Assembly: GCA_008477525.1 (NCBI GenBank)
Contig: SPDT01000001.1
Coordinates: 682,001-746,000, forward strand
DNA from: Hypomyces perniciosus
Taxonomy: Eukaryota; Ascomycota; Sordariomycetes; Hypocreales; Hypocreaceae
DNA: 64,000 bases
Direction: 5' to 3'
The translations under genes were made by a program, and so were the position numbers. Under the pieces are notes generated by a model. That model worked only from the letters and a program-made list of their open reading frames with translations, ran no database searches and was not told where the DNA came from. Shown here piece by piece: positions 12,609-24,520 of this stretch (position 1 is its first letter; each line of letters starts with the position of its first letter).

Positions 12609-12943
12609 GCATAGAAACGTGTGCCTTTTTTGGCGCGCTTTGTACGTCGCGCTTTGTGGGGGATCACTATGGTGTCATATGTGCAAATAGCATGGAATCG
12701 TGTATTTTGATCAAATGGCGTTGGGGACGGATTGGGCTTACGAGAATAAAGGCGTCATGGTAGACGACCTCGCGAAATGAGAATACCACATGAATACATT
12801 TTACACTCACCTTCATACTTTGCTTCGTGACTTTTGACAACCAACACGATGCTTTCTACATGAGCGGTGATATTCTGCCTGACGCGTCGCTCTCCATCCC
12901 TGTTGCATGCCTAACGAGAACGCCGTGGTATCATTGATGAAAA

Positions 12944-13518
12944 TTACAAGTACTTTCGACCTGCCGCCGCAACTCTCGCCCTAAACACTGGACTCCGAAC
13001 CTCCATATTTGGCTTGTAAAACGGATTCATGATGGCCTTGACCCAGTTGTCGTATACCTCCGTGAAGAACATCTTGATGGCCTCCTCCGTCGCCGGACTC
13101 GTCGGGTTGGCGCCAATAGCGGTCGATGAGCGGGACGACGCAGTCGATGTCGGCACGAGGGGCTGGTGAAGGAGGAGGAACTTGGTGTTTGCGCCCGTGA
13201 CGAAGCAGGAGATGTAGTTGTTGAAGAACTTGTCGATGCACTTCAAGTACCTGGGAGCCCTGCGTGTCAGCACAAGACTGTATCCGTATTTTTTCCTTGA
13301 TCGCTTGATTTCCGAGGGGAGGGGAAGGGCTACATTTGGCCGTGTGACCATTGGACTTCCTCGGCTATGTCGAGACTGGAGTGGAGGATGAATTGGTTCA
13401 GATGGCGCACTTGGTCGGTGAAGCGAGACTGGCCGTCGCCGCCTTGCTTCGAGGTGCCGAATTCATACTCGAAGAGCGGGTTGTCTTGGGTGCCGACAAT
13501 GGCGAAGTAATAACTCAT
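12944..13518 (-). CDS. TRS20: TRAPP complex subunit Trs20/sedlin (TRAPPC2)
   Basis: Two exons (13334-13518 and 12944-13250) give 163 aa. The start is MSYYFAIVGTQDNPLFEYEF, the characteristic longin-fold opening of sedlin. The second exon gives YLKCIDKFFNNYISCFVTGA and then FFTEVYDNWVKAIMNPFYKP, again diagnostic. The splice joins AT to G to restore the Met of GQM-YLKCID. Trs20 is a core subunit of TRAPP complexes on ER-Golgi and Golgi membranes, needed for Rab GTPase activation and TRAPPIII assembly. An insert rich in Ser/Thr/Pro (PTSTASSRSSTAIGANPTSP) lies in the loop before the last helices. The open frame extends upstream to 13662, but the ATG at 13518 fits the family. It shares a 282-bp divergent promoter with MrpL31. 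Confidence 0.94.
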
Positions 13519-13800
13519 TGTGCTGCGCTGCTCCTCATTTGCGACGCATTCGGGCGCGACAATCGGTTGTCCAATGTGTGAAGCTGCTGTTGCGTTCTTA
13601 TCAGTGAGGAGTGGTTCATCAATGGGTGATGGTGTTAGTTGGACACCCCCCTTGTCCCCCACTATGGCGCATCATTATTCCGCCCGGACCGCCCTAGGCC
13701 AATGGATGAGCTAGGATGGTCAAACCACCCGAAAAAGCGCTTCAGTGCTGGGAATTCTTGAACAGCAACCCTACGACCGACCCGGGCCGCTGCTGCAATC

Positions 13801-14194
13801 ATGTTCGGCCCCTTCCGCTTTACGAATCCCTTGTCAGGCGGGCTGCTGTGGAAGATCCCATGGCGCCTGTCGAGATTCCAGAAGAGGCGGCACCGAATGC
13901 GCCTCCGAGCCGTAGACAACGTCGTCGCGACGCTGGACGCTGCGCTGGCGAAGAAGGGCCAGACACTTGAGGCGCTGGAGCGGTGGAAGGCGGAGATGCC
14001 GACCGAGGAGGAGATGCTGCCGCGGGACAAGTATACCATGTTTGACCGGAAGGCGAAGAAGTACCGAAAGGGCATTCACAGTACGTTGGCCGCCGCCATG
14101 GGTTGTGAGGACTGGGATTGGGCTGACGCGGGGAAACACAGAATTGCCAAAGTGGACGAGAGTTTCGCAGAGAATCAATCCTCCTGGATATTAA
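13801..14194 (+). CDS. MRPL31: mitochondrial large ribosomal subunit protein MrpL31 (mL60)
   Basis: Two exons (13801-14080 and 14142-14194) give 110 aa. The N-terminus MFGPFRFTNPLSGGLLWKIP is followed by a basic stretch (RLSRFQKRRHRMRLRAVDNV) and the conserved block PRDKYTMFDRKAKKYRKGIH. The 61-nt intron splits a Lys codon, and the second exon supplies KLPKWTRVSQRINPPGY, a typical end for this family. The protein is a fungal-specific component of the mitochondrial 54S subunit. Reading through the intron gives a longer but unrelated C-terminus, so splicing is required. It is divergent from TRS20 and convergent with CBP20. Confidence 0.93.
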
Positions 14195-14528
14195 AGTGGA
14201 AACGATGGGCTTATGCTTAATGACTTGCGGCTTGCGAATTTGAGAAGAGGGTGGCGTGGGGGGAAAGGGACGACTATATCGATTACTTCGATTGTACAAC
14301 ACCTATGTTTGAACATGGATGGCGAGATATTGGGATATGCTGCTGGGGGATGGTATTTTCGGCTGCATAGACGGCGGTCGACTGTAAGGGATATTCAATC
14401 ACAGCGCTCAAAAAAAAAAGATAAAGAAGGAGGAATATCGAAGAAAGACGGTCCAGCTATGCCAATTATATAAAGTCATACCTGTGAGGGTATCATTTCA
14501 AACCTCAAATCCAATCCTAAGCCCATCC
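14195..14528. other. short convergent intergenic region
   Basis: This region lies between the 3' ends of MrpL31 and CBP20. An A-rich run is present near 14408. Nothing else is recognised. Confidence 0.5.
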
Positions 14529-15203
14529 TTACCTAGGCTGCCTAACCTCATCATCGTAGTCCGGTTTGTCAGACTGCAATGCCCTGCCTAGTCCTCCTCG
14601 GCCCTCATCAAAGTCCTCCCGGTACTCGTCTCTGACCTGCCCACCAGACTTGCCTCGTCCATACTGCCGGCCCTCCTCGAATCCAGGGTCCAGATCTGTC
14701 CGAATGATGCGCTCGTCAAGTTTTGTGCCGCCGATGTATTTCATGCAGTCCAGGGCATCTTGGTGGGTGTAGTACTCGACGAAGCAGAAGCCGCAGGGTG
14801 TTTTGTTGAACCGGTCGAGGCCCATGACTAGACGCTTGATTTCGCCGCATTTGGAGAAGAGCTCATAGACTTGTTCTTCTGTGGTGTAGAATGAGCTGGA
14901 AAGGGGTGGAATGTTAGAGAGACGGCGGCTTGAGGGGAGAAAGGCTGGTTGGAAAAGGCACTGACAGGTTGCCGACGTAGAGGGTGGTCGCGTTTGCGAG
15001 AGGGTCGACAGCAGGTTCTGCCGGTTCTTCTTCCTTGTCGTCACGGTCGCGTCTGCGCTTGTTCTGCTAAGATAAATCAGTATGGCGTTCCGTCAAAGCC
15101 ATGGAAAAGCAACGGATGGAATTGCTTCACGCACCCGACCGACATAGTATGCACTGGGCCTGTCGAGACGCTCGACGGTGTGTCTGATCTCGTTCCGCAT
15201 CAT
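14529..15203 (-). CDS. CBC2: nuclear cap-binding complex small subunit CBP20
   Basis: Three exons (15135-15203, 14966-15066 and 14529-14895) give 178 aa. The protein has one RRM: RNP2 is in [12 protein letters not shown], restored by splicing across 14896-14965, and RNP1 is in [13 protein letters not shown]. The C-terminal run [20 protein letters not shown] contains residues that clamp the m7G cap in the CBP20 family. The N-terminal exon carries [16 protein letters not shown]. Together with CBP80 it binds capped nuclear transcripts for splicing and export. The second exon may begin at either of two AG sites three bases apart (TTAG/CAG), adding or dropping one Gln. The start is the first of two adjacent ATGs. 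It is divergent from NUP82, 479 bp apart. Confidence 0.93.
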
Positions 15204-15682
15204 GGATAAAGGCTTGGGAGCTGTGTATGGGATTTTCAAAGTCGCAATTGCGCCCGCAGCAATTACCAGGGCCGAGATGGGGGAGATTGAGGCCGTGGGT
15301 TGCAATTGGAGGGTATGGAAGGGAGTCGGCAATGAGGCTGTCGAGACAAAAGCCCAGCCTGATGCACCAATTGAGTCGTTGGAGATGCAAGGCACCAGTG
15401 AAGTAGCACTGGCGGGACAGCAGCTCTAGCCTGTGAGTGGACCCTTTGCTACCCCCAGACACGCGCTAACTCGCTACGCTTCTCAGCAGCCGCGCTTTTT
15501 GCAGCTTCAGCGAGCCAGCCTTTTCAATTATTTTGGACCTGGCCATCACCGCTCAGCTTGGGTGCGTCTGTCTGGTCTGTTGCTACGTATTTTGTTATCA
15601 ACAATCTTTCAATAATACCCATCCCGACCCTGCAGATTGCGTGTATCGACTGCCTTTACGAGCTTCATTTGGTCCTCGCACG
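15204..15682. other. divergent promoter region CBP20/NUP82
   Basis: A 479-bp region separates the two start codons. Short overlapping open frames on both strands show no family features. Confidence 0.5.
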
Positions 15683-18390
15683 ATGCCAAAGGTCAAGTGC
15701 TACTCGGCAGCTTGGCTGTCGAAAAACGCACCAGGCAGTCTGCTGTTTGAGCCGTCTGCCGATTCGCTTCGATCTCGGGCTCTGTCGCCGACAAAGAAGA
15801 AGCAAGCTGCCGGGCCCAGGAGAACCATTGCTCGCCGTGGAGCTGAGGTATTCGTGGCTGTCGGAAGGGAGATTCGATGGGGCGACCTGTCCTACCTGAA
15901 GGAAGAATGGACCGACAAGCAGTCGAGGAAGAGGCACAGCTCAAGCATCAGGATCAAACGGGAGGAGTCGGTGCACTCGATTAGCACAGATAGGGAGTCT
16001 GAGGCTCCTCCTGGAATGAGGGTAGGTTGTGACCAGACCCGGAAAATGTCTGCAATGCTCGCTAACCGTCGTTTGCACAGATAATCAAGACGCCTGTAGC
16101 AGACGACATTCGACAACTCATCATCTCGCCGAACGGGAACTTCCTAGCCATCCTTACGACGTACACAATCCATATTTGCGCCTTGCCGGACTCGTCGCAT
16201 CTGTCGAGCGAGGACATAACTCCGCTGAGGCCAAAGATGTTTACTCTTGGACCAACCACCCACGTCACGTCTCGATCTCCCATTGTGTCTGCGCTGTGGC
16301 ACCCTCTAGGCGTTAATGGAGCATGTGTGGTGACTGTTACGGCCGACGCAATCGTGCGGATATGGGAACTCTCGACCCAGGACCGTTGGTCATTTGACTC
16401 CCCGACGACGTCCATCGACCTGAAGAAGCTGGTTGATGGCACGACCGTGGACCAAGACTTCTCTGCCTCGACGTCGGCTACGAACAAGGCCTTTTCTCCC
16501 GATTCGTTTGAGATGGAAGTCGCTGCCGCCAACTTCTCCAGGAAAGGGTCTGGCGGGTGGAACCCCATGACTCTATGGGTGGCCATGCGAGAAGGCGATG
16601 TGTACGCCTTGTGTCCACTGCTTCCGCAGCGTTGGGCACCTCCCCCAACTTTGATTCCCTCTCTTTCGGTGTCGATCGTGACCACCGTAGCGAGCATTGA
16701 GGATGACCCCAATGTAGACGAAAAGGAGAAGCTCTTGGCACAGCAGCAACTACAGTGGATGGGCGAATTGGACTCTCAGGAGCCTCAGATCATTGAGCCG
16801 ATTATTTTTGGAGAACCTCCTGTCGAGGTATATACCAGACCGTCACGCCCTGGCATCACTCCGCGCCTTCAAGGACCCTTCGATCTTCAATCCGACCCCG
16901 AGACCAGCGACGACCTGGACAGCTCTATTACCGACATACTAGTCATTGGAAAGAAGACGGAGACGGATGAGCTCATGTTAGGCGAAGAAGATGAGCTGGA
17001 ATTCGATAATGGTGACCAGGAGGGCCTCTCCCTCACTGTTGTGTGCTTGCTGTCTACCAGCGGTCAGGTGCGCGTGTACCTTGATACTGACGGCGTGCAG
17101 GCCCAGTGGCTCCCGCCGAAGAACAAGTTAAAGGTTGGCCGTACATGGGCAGAAATAGACCCCCCGGCTCTTCTCGCGTTCCAGGCCATTGACACCATGA
17201 CCCCTGTCGAGGTGAGCGAGGAGAGCTGGCCTGTCTTCAGTTCCGACGTGACGTCACGGTATAGCTTCTTCGTCACGCATCACGCGGCCATCACATTCAT
17301 TTCCCTCACTTCATGGATCTTCCGACTTGAAGGGGAGCTCTCTGGGGACTTTGAGACTGGCACGGATTTCAGACTTGGCCTCTTGGTCAACTCACAGTCT
17401 ACTAGGGATAGGATCTACGCGCAGCCAGCAGCCGATGCCAATGTTCCGTTAGCTGCCTGTGTCGCCATCCGCGATCCGGACCTTGGCTACTTTTTGATTT
17501 CATCTACGCCTTACGAGCCGATCGCCTTGACGTTTGAGACGCCAGATGATGACTTGGCACCAATTCGACAAGAGAGTCCGATTCGCGAACGAGAGACCAG
17601 CATGGCACCCCTTGACTTTTATGAGCCCCGTCCGGTGTACCATCCGCCTCACGCCTTTGATGAATCATCGGCCGTGCCAATGCTGATGGAGCGACTTCGC
17701 ACCTCACGGCATAAGACTATGGTCAACCAAGAAGTGAAGCTTAGTCCACTGACATTGCAAATCTTCACCGATGCACACAAGGTACTCAGTGATGAGACGC
17801 ATCGATTGGGTGTGGCAGCAGCCGAAGTCTTCCGGCGATGTGAACTCCTGCAGACGGAGCTACTACAGCAAGTCAGGAAGGCCAATGAGGTCAAGGGCAA
17901 AATCGATACGATCAATGGAGCCCACAGGGACGACGACGAGCCCGATAACCTCATGTATGATCGGCGAATCAATGCGGCCAAGGATCGCCAACAGAGGCTT
18001 ACCCGACGAATGGAGGATTTGCGAAAGATTGTCGGCAAGGCGACTACGAGGGAACTAAGCATCAAGGAGCGTGCATTTGTGGAGGAAGTCAAGTCAATGG
18101 AGACCAACGTTCTGGGCCCGGTATCTGGGGCTGAAGCCGGCGCCAGGAATCAATCGAAGCAGTTGTGGAAGCGGCTAGAGGAAGTGAGGAGGCTGCAGGA
18201 GGAACTGCTGACCGATGTGGGAGCCCTAAAGAGCTCAGGAGGCTTCGAAGCTCCCGCGACTCCTGAGCTTCGGATCCCACAAGACGTACGGCGTAGCAAG
18301 CTACAGCAGGTGCAAGGGTTACTGGCGAGAGAGACGGCGCTGGTCGATGCTGTTACATCGCGGTTGGAGCGGCTCCAAGCCAGCATGTAG
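15683..18390 (+). CDS. NUP82: nucleoporin Nup82/Nup88
   Basis: Two exons (15683-16021 and 16081-18390) give 882 aa. The first exon begins MPKVKCYSAAWLSKNAPGSL. The intron is 59 nt with a GTAGGT donor and a TTTGCACAG acceptor. The N-terminal two thirds read as a beta-propeller, with segments such as IRQLIISPNGNFLAILTTYT and IVSALWHPLGVNGACVVTVT. The C-terminal part (about residues 650-880) is helical and heptad-like, with segments such as DRQQRLTRRMEDLRKIVGKA, KQLWKRLEEVRRLQEELLTD and a final RLERLQASM. This is the layout of Nup82, which sits on the cytoplasmic face of the nuclear pore with Nup159 and Nsp1 and serves mRNA export. The frame is clean throughout. Confidence 0.92.
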
Positions 18391-19711
18391 TCTGGGATAT
18401 TAATGACTTGCGGTAACGGTCATGGCTGGGGGGACCTGGTTTGGTGGTGTTTCAACAAATGGTGCAAGGGAAATGAGTTAGGCCAATGGATCTAGACAAG
18501 GCGAAATACGATTACTCTAATTTGAGACTTGGAACTTGTTGGACATTGAAACAATGAAGCGAACATGTCTTGAAATTTGGGTCTTGTGAGAATACATGGC
18601 GACGATCTCTTCATCCAGATGGTGGCCAAGAGGAGAAGACGATTTTGGCAGTGTGACGCAAGGAGCCGTTCGGAGTCGGAAGTGGCGATATCCGACGAAA
18701 TATTGCCTATTGCCAAGTGAGGCTGTCTCTCATCGATGATGTCGTACGTACGAAAGCGATACCAGAATGAAGACAAATCCCAGCTCAGTGTTGTTTCTGT
18801 GGCTTGCATCGCTTACCTGTCTGAACCAATCTGATTTGTGAGGCTGTCGATGGTTTCAGGGTGGGGGCGCAGTCTGGTATTTTATGTTGTCCCCCCCCCT
18901 TTCGTCTTTGCTGCTTTTAGTATTTTCGAGGGGAGGAATGGAATGTCTCGGGTATGGGCTGTTCTGGTAGGATATAAATACGGGCTTGTGGTGAGGCTCG
19001 ATGAGACTATTGGTGGTGCGGTGTTTGAGATGACACTTGCATTACGAAGCACTCCTTGCGCTCAGCCTCGTGTGGGTAGTATGGGAATGGGGAAAGGAAG
19101 AGTAAGACACTTCTGAGTTTCTTAGAGAGAGGGTAAGGTGAAGACTACCATGCAATGCAATGCGATGTACTGTGGCTGCGTGCAGACGGCTCGATGCGAG
19201 GCATTGGGGTCCGTTGGGGGCCGATTCTTCGGACTTGTTGTTGATGTGGTTTTGCACTCAGGGACAAGGCAGTGGTCCATGTATCTGCACGACATGAGAG
19301 CGTGGTAGGCAAGCCGCTTCGTATTCAGGCAGGTCAGAAGAAGAGCAGCCGGTCCGTTGAGGCTCGTTTGCCTCCTTGCGTGGGTCAGGTTGCCACCACA
19401 TGGGAAAGAAACATAGATGGAACTTTTTGTCAGACCGTGGTCCATGTCCAACAGAGGAACTGGAGGCGTCTGTTAGTCTCGGTGATGTTGCATGATGTGA
19501 CACAAGATTGGTGCAAAGTTGAGCAAACATCCCTTGCTATGATTCGGGAGAGTATATGAGGTCGGGGCATGCCCCATGGCCCTTTGCTCCTTTGATTTCA
19601 TAGCGATAGCCACGGTCATCATAATCCCAAGTCATCCTCCTTGTCTCGTTCACAATCCTCATGACTCTTTCGTTTTGTCCTGCTACCAAGCCCCTGCCTC
19701 TGGCACCGAAT
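18391..19711. other. intergenic, about 1.3 kb
   Basis: No gene is recognised. A 105-codon ATG frame on the minus strand (18492-18809) has no family features. The region presumably holds the NUP82 3' end and the promoter of the next gene. Confidence 0.45.
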
Positions 19712-21242
19712 ATGGCGCCTCCTCTAAGCCCTGTTGGCATTATTTATCAAGCGTTGATTCAAAGTATGTTTACAAAACACCCTGCAATTTCACTCTACAG
19801 ATATAAACTTGAACACTTTGTGTTCCGTACTTACACTCTTCTTTGCAGGCAACTGCCAGACTTTCCTCGGAAACGATGTAGACGTCGACATCGTCTCACA
19901 GCTCGACTCCACGGGCACATGGCGAGTCCACGTCCTCAAGACAGAGCGCGGCAAACGCACCGCCGTTCTGTCCGAAGCATCCCAGTCACTCCAGGGAGCC
20001 TTCATCGAGCTTCATCGCAAGTCGGCCAAGGCAGTGGACAACTTCGTTGCCACCAATGGCTTCGATCTGCCGCCTGAGTTATCTACACGGACATCCCGCC
20101 GACACCACCACCACCACCACCATCGAGGATGTGAAAAGGAGAGGTCGTCTTCCAGTGAGCATCTGGAGATTGTGTCTGTGGGGTCGGAGTCGGCATCGCC
20201 GATCTCAAGTGAGAGCGAGGATGAGGACGAAGGCGAGGTTTCGGCCGAGTCGGAGTCGGATGATTCACTTGATAGGAATGCCCTTGGAGGGCGTCGGTGC
20301 AGAAAGACACATCGCAGAGGGTCACGCCGCATGACGAAGAAGCATGATGGGCCGTCTGGAAGTGGTGGCCCTGCTCACCGACCTGTTGTGATACACAACC
20401 TCCCAGCAGCTTCGGCACCAGGGGCAACATCAACGACGATCAAGACGACAGCACCAATTCCCGCACCAACGTCGGTTTGTGTGCCACCACCACCAGCTCC
20501 TATCACCGCGACGAGGCATTTCGGGGGCTTCAACCCAACAGCTGGGCCCTGGCGAGGATCATGGCGTGGTCCGACTGTGCTCCCTCCTCCTCCTCCACCT
20601 CCTCCACCAGGTGTCTTTAGGCTAGGAACCCTGATGCAAGGACCTCAGCCTCACTCTAACTTCACCCCATCAGCTCCAGTAATCTCAAATAATCACCATC
20701 GCCAACAGGTCAGGCCGCAGCCGCCACCGCCGCCTCCGCAGCCAATGGGTCTACAACAACAGAAACTCGCACAGCAAATCCGACATCAGCAGCAGAGTCA
20801 GAACCAGTCGCCACCACACAAATTGCCCACCCACAGCAGCGTCATGCTACGCATCCGATGGCTGCCACACGGCGAGGCAACCATCCTAGACGAGTGCTAC
20901 CTCAGCGTACGAGCCGTGCAGAACCGTACGCTCCACCTGTTGCGTACGCGCGGGCTGGAGCTTCTGGAGGGTGTGTCGCCACTGGAGGTAACCCCCTCGG
21001 CCCTGGAGGCGCTGTGTGTGACTGTGAGAAGGCTGCGAGTTGGGGAGCAAGTGTATGTGTTAGGACCGGGGTTCCAGGATGACTTGTCCGCGCTGCAGGC
21101 TGAGCCCCCACAGTTCTTGGTGTTCGAGGTTGAGGTGACTGCGAAGATTGGAGGACAGGGGCAGCACCAACAGCAGCAGAGGCAGCAATGGTTGTTTACT
21201 GGTGTTGGGCAGGGGAAGACGGGGATGAACGGAGATGAGTAG
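19712..21242 (+). CDS. hypothetical Pro/His/Gln-rich protein
   Basis: Two exons (19712-19763 and 19849-21242) give 481 aa. I do not recognise the family. Two folded-looking ends flank a long disordered middle. The N-terminal end (about 1-90) reads MAPPLSPVGIIYQALIQSNC and then DVDIVSQLDSTGTWRVHVLK. The C-terminal end (about 350-455) has MLRIRWLPHGEATILDECYL, a Leu-rich helix with RTLHLLRTRGLELLEG, and a VGEQVYVLGPGFQDD segment. The middle holds a His run (seven His, near residue 100), an acidic Ser/Glu/Asp block, poly-Pro runs (nine Pro in one) and Gln/His-rich stretches. There is no signal peptide or membrane helix. The intron acceptor is preceded by CTTCTTTGCAG, and the splice rebuilds a Ser codon. 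Splitting conserved-looking ends by low complexity suggests a scaffold or regulator, but no function is assigned. Confidence 0.7.
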
Positions 21243-22783
21243 GTGGGTGTTAATGACTCATGAGCAGGCCAGAATGGAGTGAGCGAGCGACACGGTTCAT
21301 GATTTCTCTCTTATGATTTTGCATTTGTCGTTTGTCTAATGGTCAGTCATTACAGCCAGTGCGTTCTCACTGTTTCTTCATCCTATTAATGAAATTCCAA
21401 ATGTCAAAGATGTGCCATGCCTTTCTGTGCCATACACCTAGCAATCGTCTCCTTTCCGGCGTGCCACTCCTACTACATCGATGTGGATCCTATAGTACTT
21501 GCATGAAGATATAGCTCATTCCATTCTCTGCGAATCGTAGATGGATGACTACCTGCAATGTAACCGCACGAGACCATCTGAAATGTTGAAGTTGTGCGCC
21601 TTACATGCAGGAGTTGCCACGGTGCCACTTCCAAGCACACCGAAGCCTACGTGTATCTGTGCAATGATGGCTGCACGACATGTTATCCATCACGAGGAGG
21701 TGTTCAGGCATTGTTTGCCTCTCCGACTCATTTTGACTGACATTCCTCGCCAATCTAGTTGGGTCATGATATTGCGGTGAGAGTAGGCCGCCTCCCTACG
21801 GCATTTCTCGGTCAAGTGCATGCATGGATCATTCCCGTCGTGAGTTTGTTCACGAGTTCCTTTCATCTCGCCACGTCAGAGCTGGCTAGGTGCCCTGCTT
21901 TATGCAGAGCTGCTTGGCTCTTGTTCTCGTTTACGCAAACAAGTATGTATGATGTATGTATTACTCTCTCGCACACACGTACGAAGTACCCACTGTGAAT
22001 ATGTATGCGAATCAGATAATACGTGTTGTGATTCATCAACGGCATCCCTGCTGATGGGAGCTCGGTATTGCGTTTCCGAATCCGAGAATGATACTATGCA
22101 AGTTAGATGCAACATGATACGCTGTGACTCCCACCGAGTTGCGTCACGCGGCTTTCGACTGGTTAACTCGCATATATGCGGTCCACTTACTGCCCATGAT
22201 GTGAGGCACGAGGAAAAGCTGGAATGGGTGTTCCGGAACACAGACTCTGGTTGTCATGCGGGCCTTGAGTGCGGTCAAGGGTTTTGTATTCAATATTAGA
22301 TGCCCGTATCACGGAGATTCTACTCCGTAGATTGGGGGCTGCTGCAGAGGCGGATACTAGCTGCGGCACCAGACTGGTGGGATGGGTGTCCGGATGATAC
22401 CGTTAGATGCGTCCTATTGCTCGGGAGATCTGGTGGTCGCAGACGGTGAGAGAAAGTGAGGCTGACACCGAAGATGTGTGTGTACTTCGTAGGGAGTGTG
22501 AATGAAGCAGCCGAGGGAAGCTTGATGAGAATTTGATAGACAGAGTTCGGAGCTATAGTATGATACCTACAGGATGATTTGTTCCCTATATTTTTGTCAT
22601 CTAAATTTCATCAGTCACAGCCAAGATGAACGGGGTCATATGATTCAATTGATCTAATTAGGGTTTAGCTATTCATTTATGTATATGAATACAATGAAGT
22701 TACTTGATGCTCCGGCCCGCTCCCAGGCTAATCGACACGAGAAGAGCACACATCTTTTGCAGGATATGGTGATTCTATCTATG
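21243..22783. other. intergenic, about 1.5 kb
   Basis: Nothing coding is recognised. TACTTCGTA and TACTCCGTA elements appear near 22483 and 22321. Confidence 0.45.
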
Positions 22784-23746
22784 CTAATCTCTCTTCTCTT
22801 GGGACTCTTTCTCATGTAAAGCTTTGAATGCCTTCACTATTTGACTGTAACTATCTGCCAGCAAGCCTATTGAATCATACGTCAACCCGGCTCACCTAAA
22901 CTTGATCTCACACGACGAAAACTCACCTAGTGGTACGATTACCCATGGTGCATTGAAGCCAACGTAGTAGATCCAGAAGTACACAAACTCAGGACGGCTA
23001 TAAGAAATGCCGTTGAAGCGGTACTCGGTCCAGTTTGTTGCGTAGTAGAGGCCTACGCCGAAGAGGTGCGCGACGCAGACCATGACTTGGTAGACGTGGC
23101 GCGATGGGGCGTTGGTGAGGATGGCCAGGACGGTGAGGAGGCTGAGAGGCCCCCAAACCAGCTGAGAGATTACAAGCGATTAGATCATATGATACTTCGT
23201 AGTCTGCAATATCAAATCTACGCCCTGGAGCCAAGGGTCAGGCGGGCAGGGACGTACAACGGTGATGGCCTCAACGCAGAGGGTGAAGACGTCTGATGTG
23301 AGATAGCGGGAATCGGATAGAGCGTATTCTTTCCACAACTGGGCGAAGAAAGTATTCATACTAGGGATGTCGGCGCCGTGGTAGACGTAGTATCCTTTGA
23401 TCAAGCAAGTCAGTTACTACTAAGAATCTCGCGTTTCTGGTCTGTCAACAGAACAGACCCTCAAAGGCAACGTGCAAGAAGCCACCTATCGACGCATGTC
23501 AGCGATGTGCACGGGCGAAGCAAATCCACGGCGATGTCTACGGCACTCACATAGCGCAAACCACGGAGCGGCGAAGCGATCTATGGGCCGGAGACGGACT
23601 CGGCTCCGGGCAGCCAAGACATAGGCCGTGAGGATGACGGCGCCGGTCAGGCCGCCGAAGAGGGGCAATAAGTGGCTGATAGGGGTGCGATTCGGCACAT
23701 AGCCCGGGATGGGAGTGGAGAGGGGATAATACGGATGGCTCTCCAT
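22784..23746 (-). CDS. EXPERA-domain (emopamil-binding protein, EBP) membrane protein
   Basis: Five exons (23551-23746, 23459-23485, 23258-23394, 22927-23161 and 22784-22866) give 225 aa. The second exon is only 27 nt and encodes GFLHVAFE, which carries the conserved His and Glu of the first EXPERA motif. Exon 3 continues with GYYVYHGADI and FFAQLWKEYALSDSRYLTSD, including the second set of family residues. Four hydrophobic helices are visible, with WGPLSLLTVLAI and FVYFWIYYVGFNAPWVIVPL in exon 4. Members include sterol delta8-delta7 isomerase and EBP-like proteins of the ER. Fungal sterol isomerisation is normally done by unrelated Erg2, so this is more likely an EBP-like protein of unknown substrate. 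All four introns have GT-AG ends and keep frame. The final exon gives a short charged tail ending KESQEKRD. Confidence 0.85.
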
Positions 23747-23821
23747 CTTTTCTTATTATTGACAGATAGGTCTGGTGAAGAGCTGACAGGGCTTTGAGGT
23801 TGAGTTTGGGAATAGCATTTC

Positions 23822-23985
23822 TCTATTCGTAGCGAAAGTCGGCTTGAGCTGATGGTTGAAGGGTACGGAGCAACTAATTTTACACTGAGTACGAAGTACA
23901 AAGTAAGAAATAAAATTATCTATTCGCGGCGAAAGTCGGTCCGAACTGATGGCTGAAGAGCACGGAGCAACTAATTTTACACCAA
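23822..23985. repeat. two-copy direct repeat, 97-bp period, copies differ only by transitions
   Basis: Copy 1 is at 23822-about 23885 and copy 2 at 23919-about 23982. Both start TCTATTCG and end GAGCAACTAATTTTACAC. By eye, the 64 aligned bases differ at nine sites, and every difference is C/T or G/A. The spacer carries a TACGAAGTA element. It may be a remnant of a mobile repeat; no flanking ends or coding capacity are seen. Confidence 0.75.
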
Positions 23986-24485
23986 GCAAGAAAGAAGATT
24001 CTCTTTTTGCAGTCAACATCAACCCCAATTCGTCTCGAATCGATTGAAACTTGAAGGTTGGGGCTGTTTCTTTCATACCTAAGGTACATTGAGCTCTCAA
24101 GCAGTCTCGCGCAATGTCTCCATGTCTAAGCAACGCGCGTGCTTCTGACAGCCTGCAGCGGCTGAACCTGAACCCACATGGAGAATACGGAACAGGGCAT
24201 CGAATATTAATACGGACTTGTCTTTAAGCTGGCATCTCTCGGTGGCCGTTTTGGCCTGTCGCCCGGGTTCGGTGCGTATCAATGCGCTCTTCCTTCGGCA
24301 CATGGCGTTGATCAAGCAAGCTGTTTGGCTGATTCGTGTCCGTCTTGCCGTCAACACGAATGCTAATGTCAATACTAGTAATGATTACGGAGCATTAGTG
24401 TCGGGTCTTTTGGCACTTTTTATGCCTATCACCGGCCAGATTTCCTCTTTGGGAAAGTTGAGTCTCCCAGCAGGTCTGTTCGATA

Positions 24486-24520
24486 GACTGTCCTAAGAGA
24501 CTGTCCTAAGAGACTGTCCT
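24486..24520. repeat. 13-bp tandem repeat, about 2.7 copies
   Basis: The unit GACTGTCCTAAGA is repeated exactly twice, followed by its first nine bases. Confidence 0.9.
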
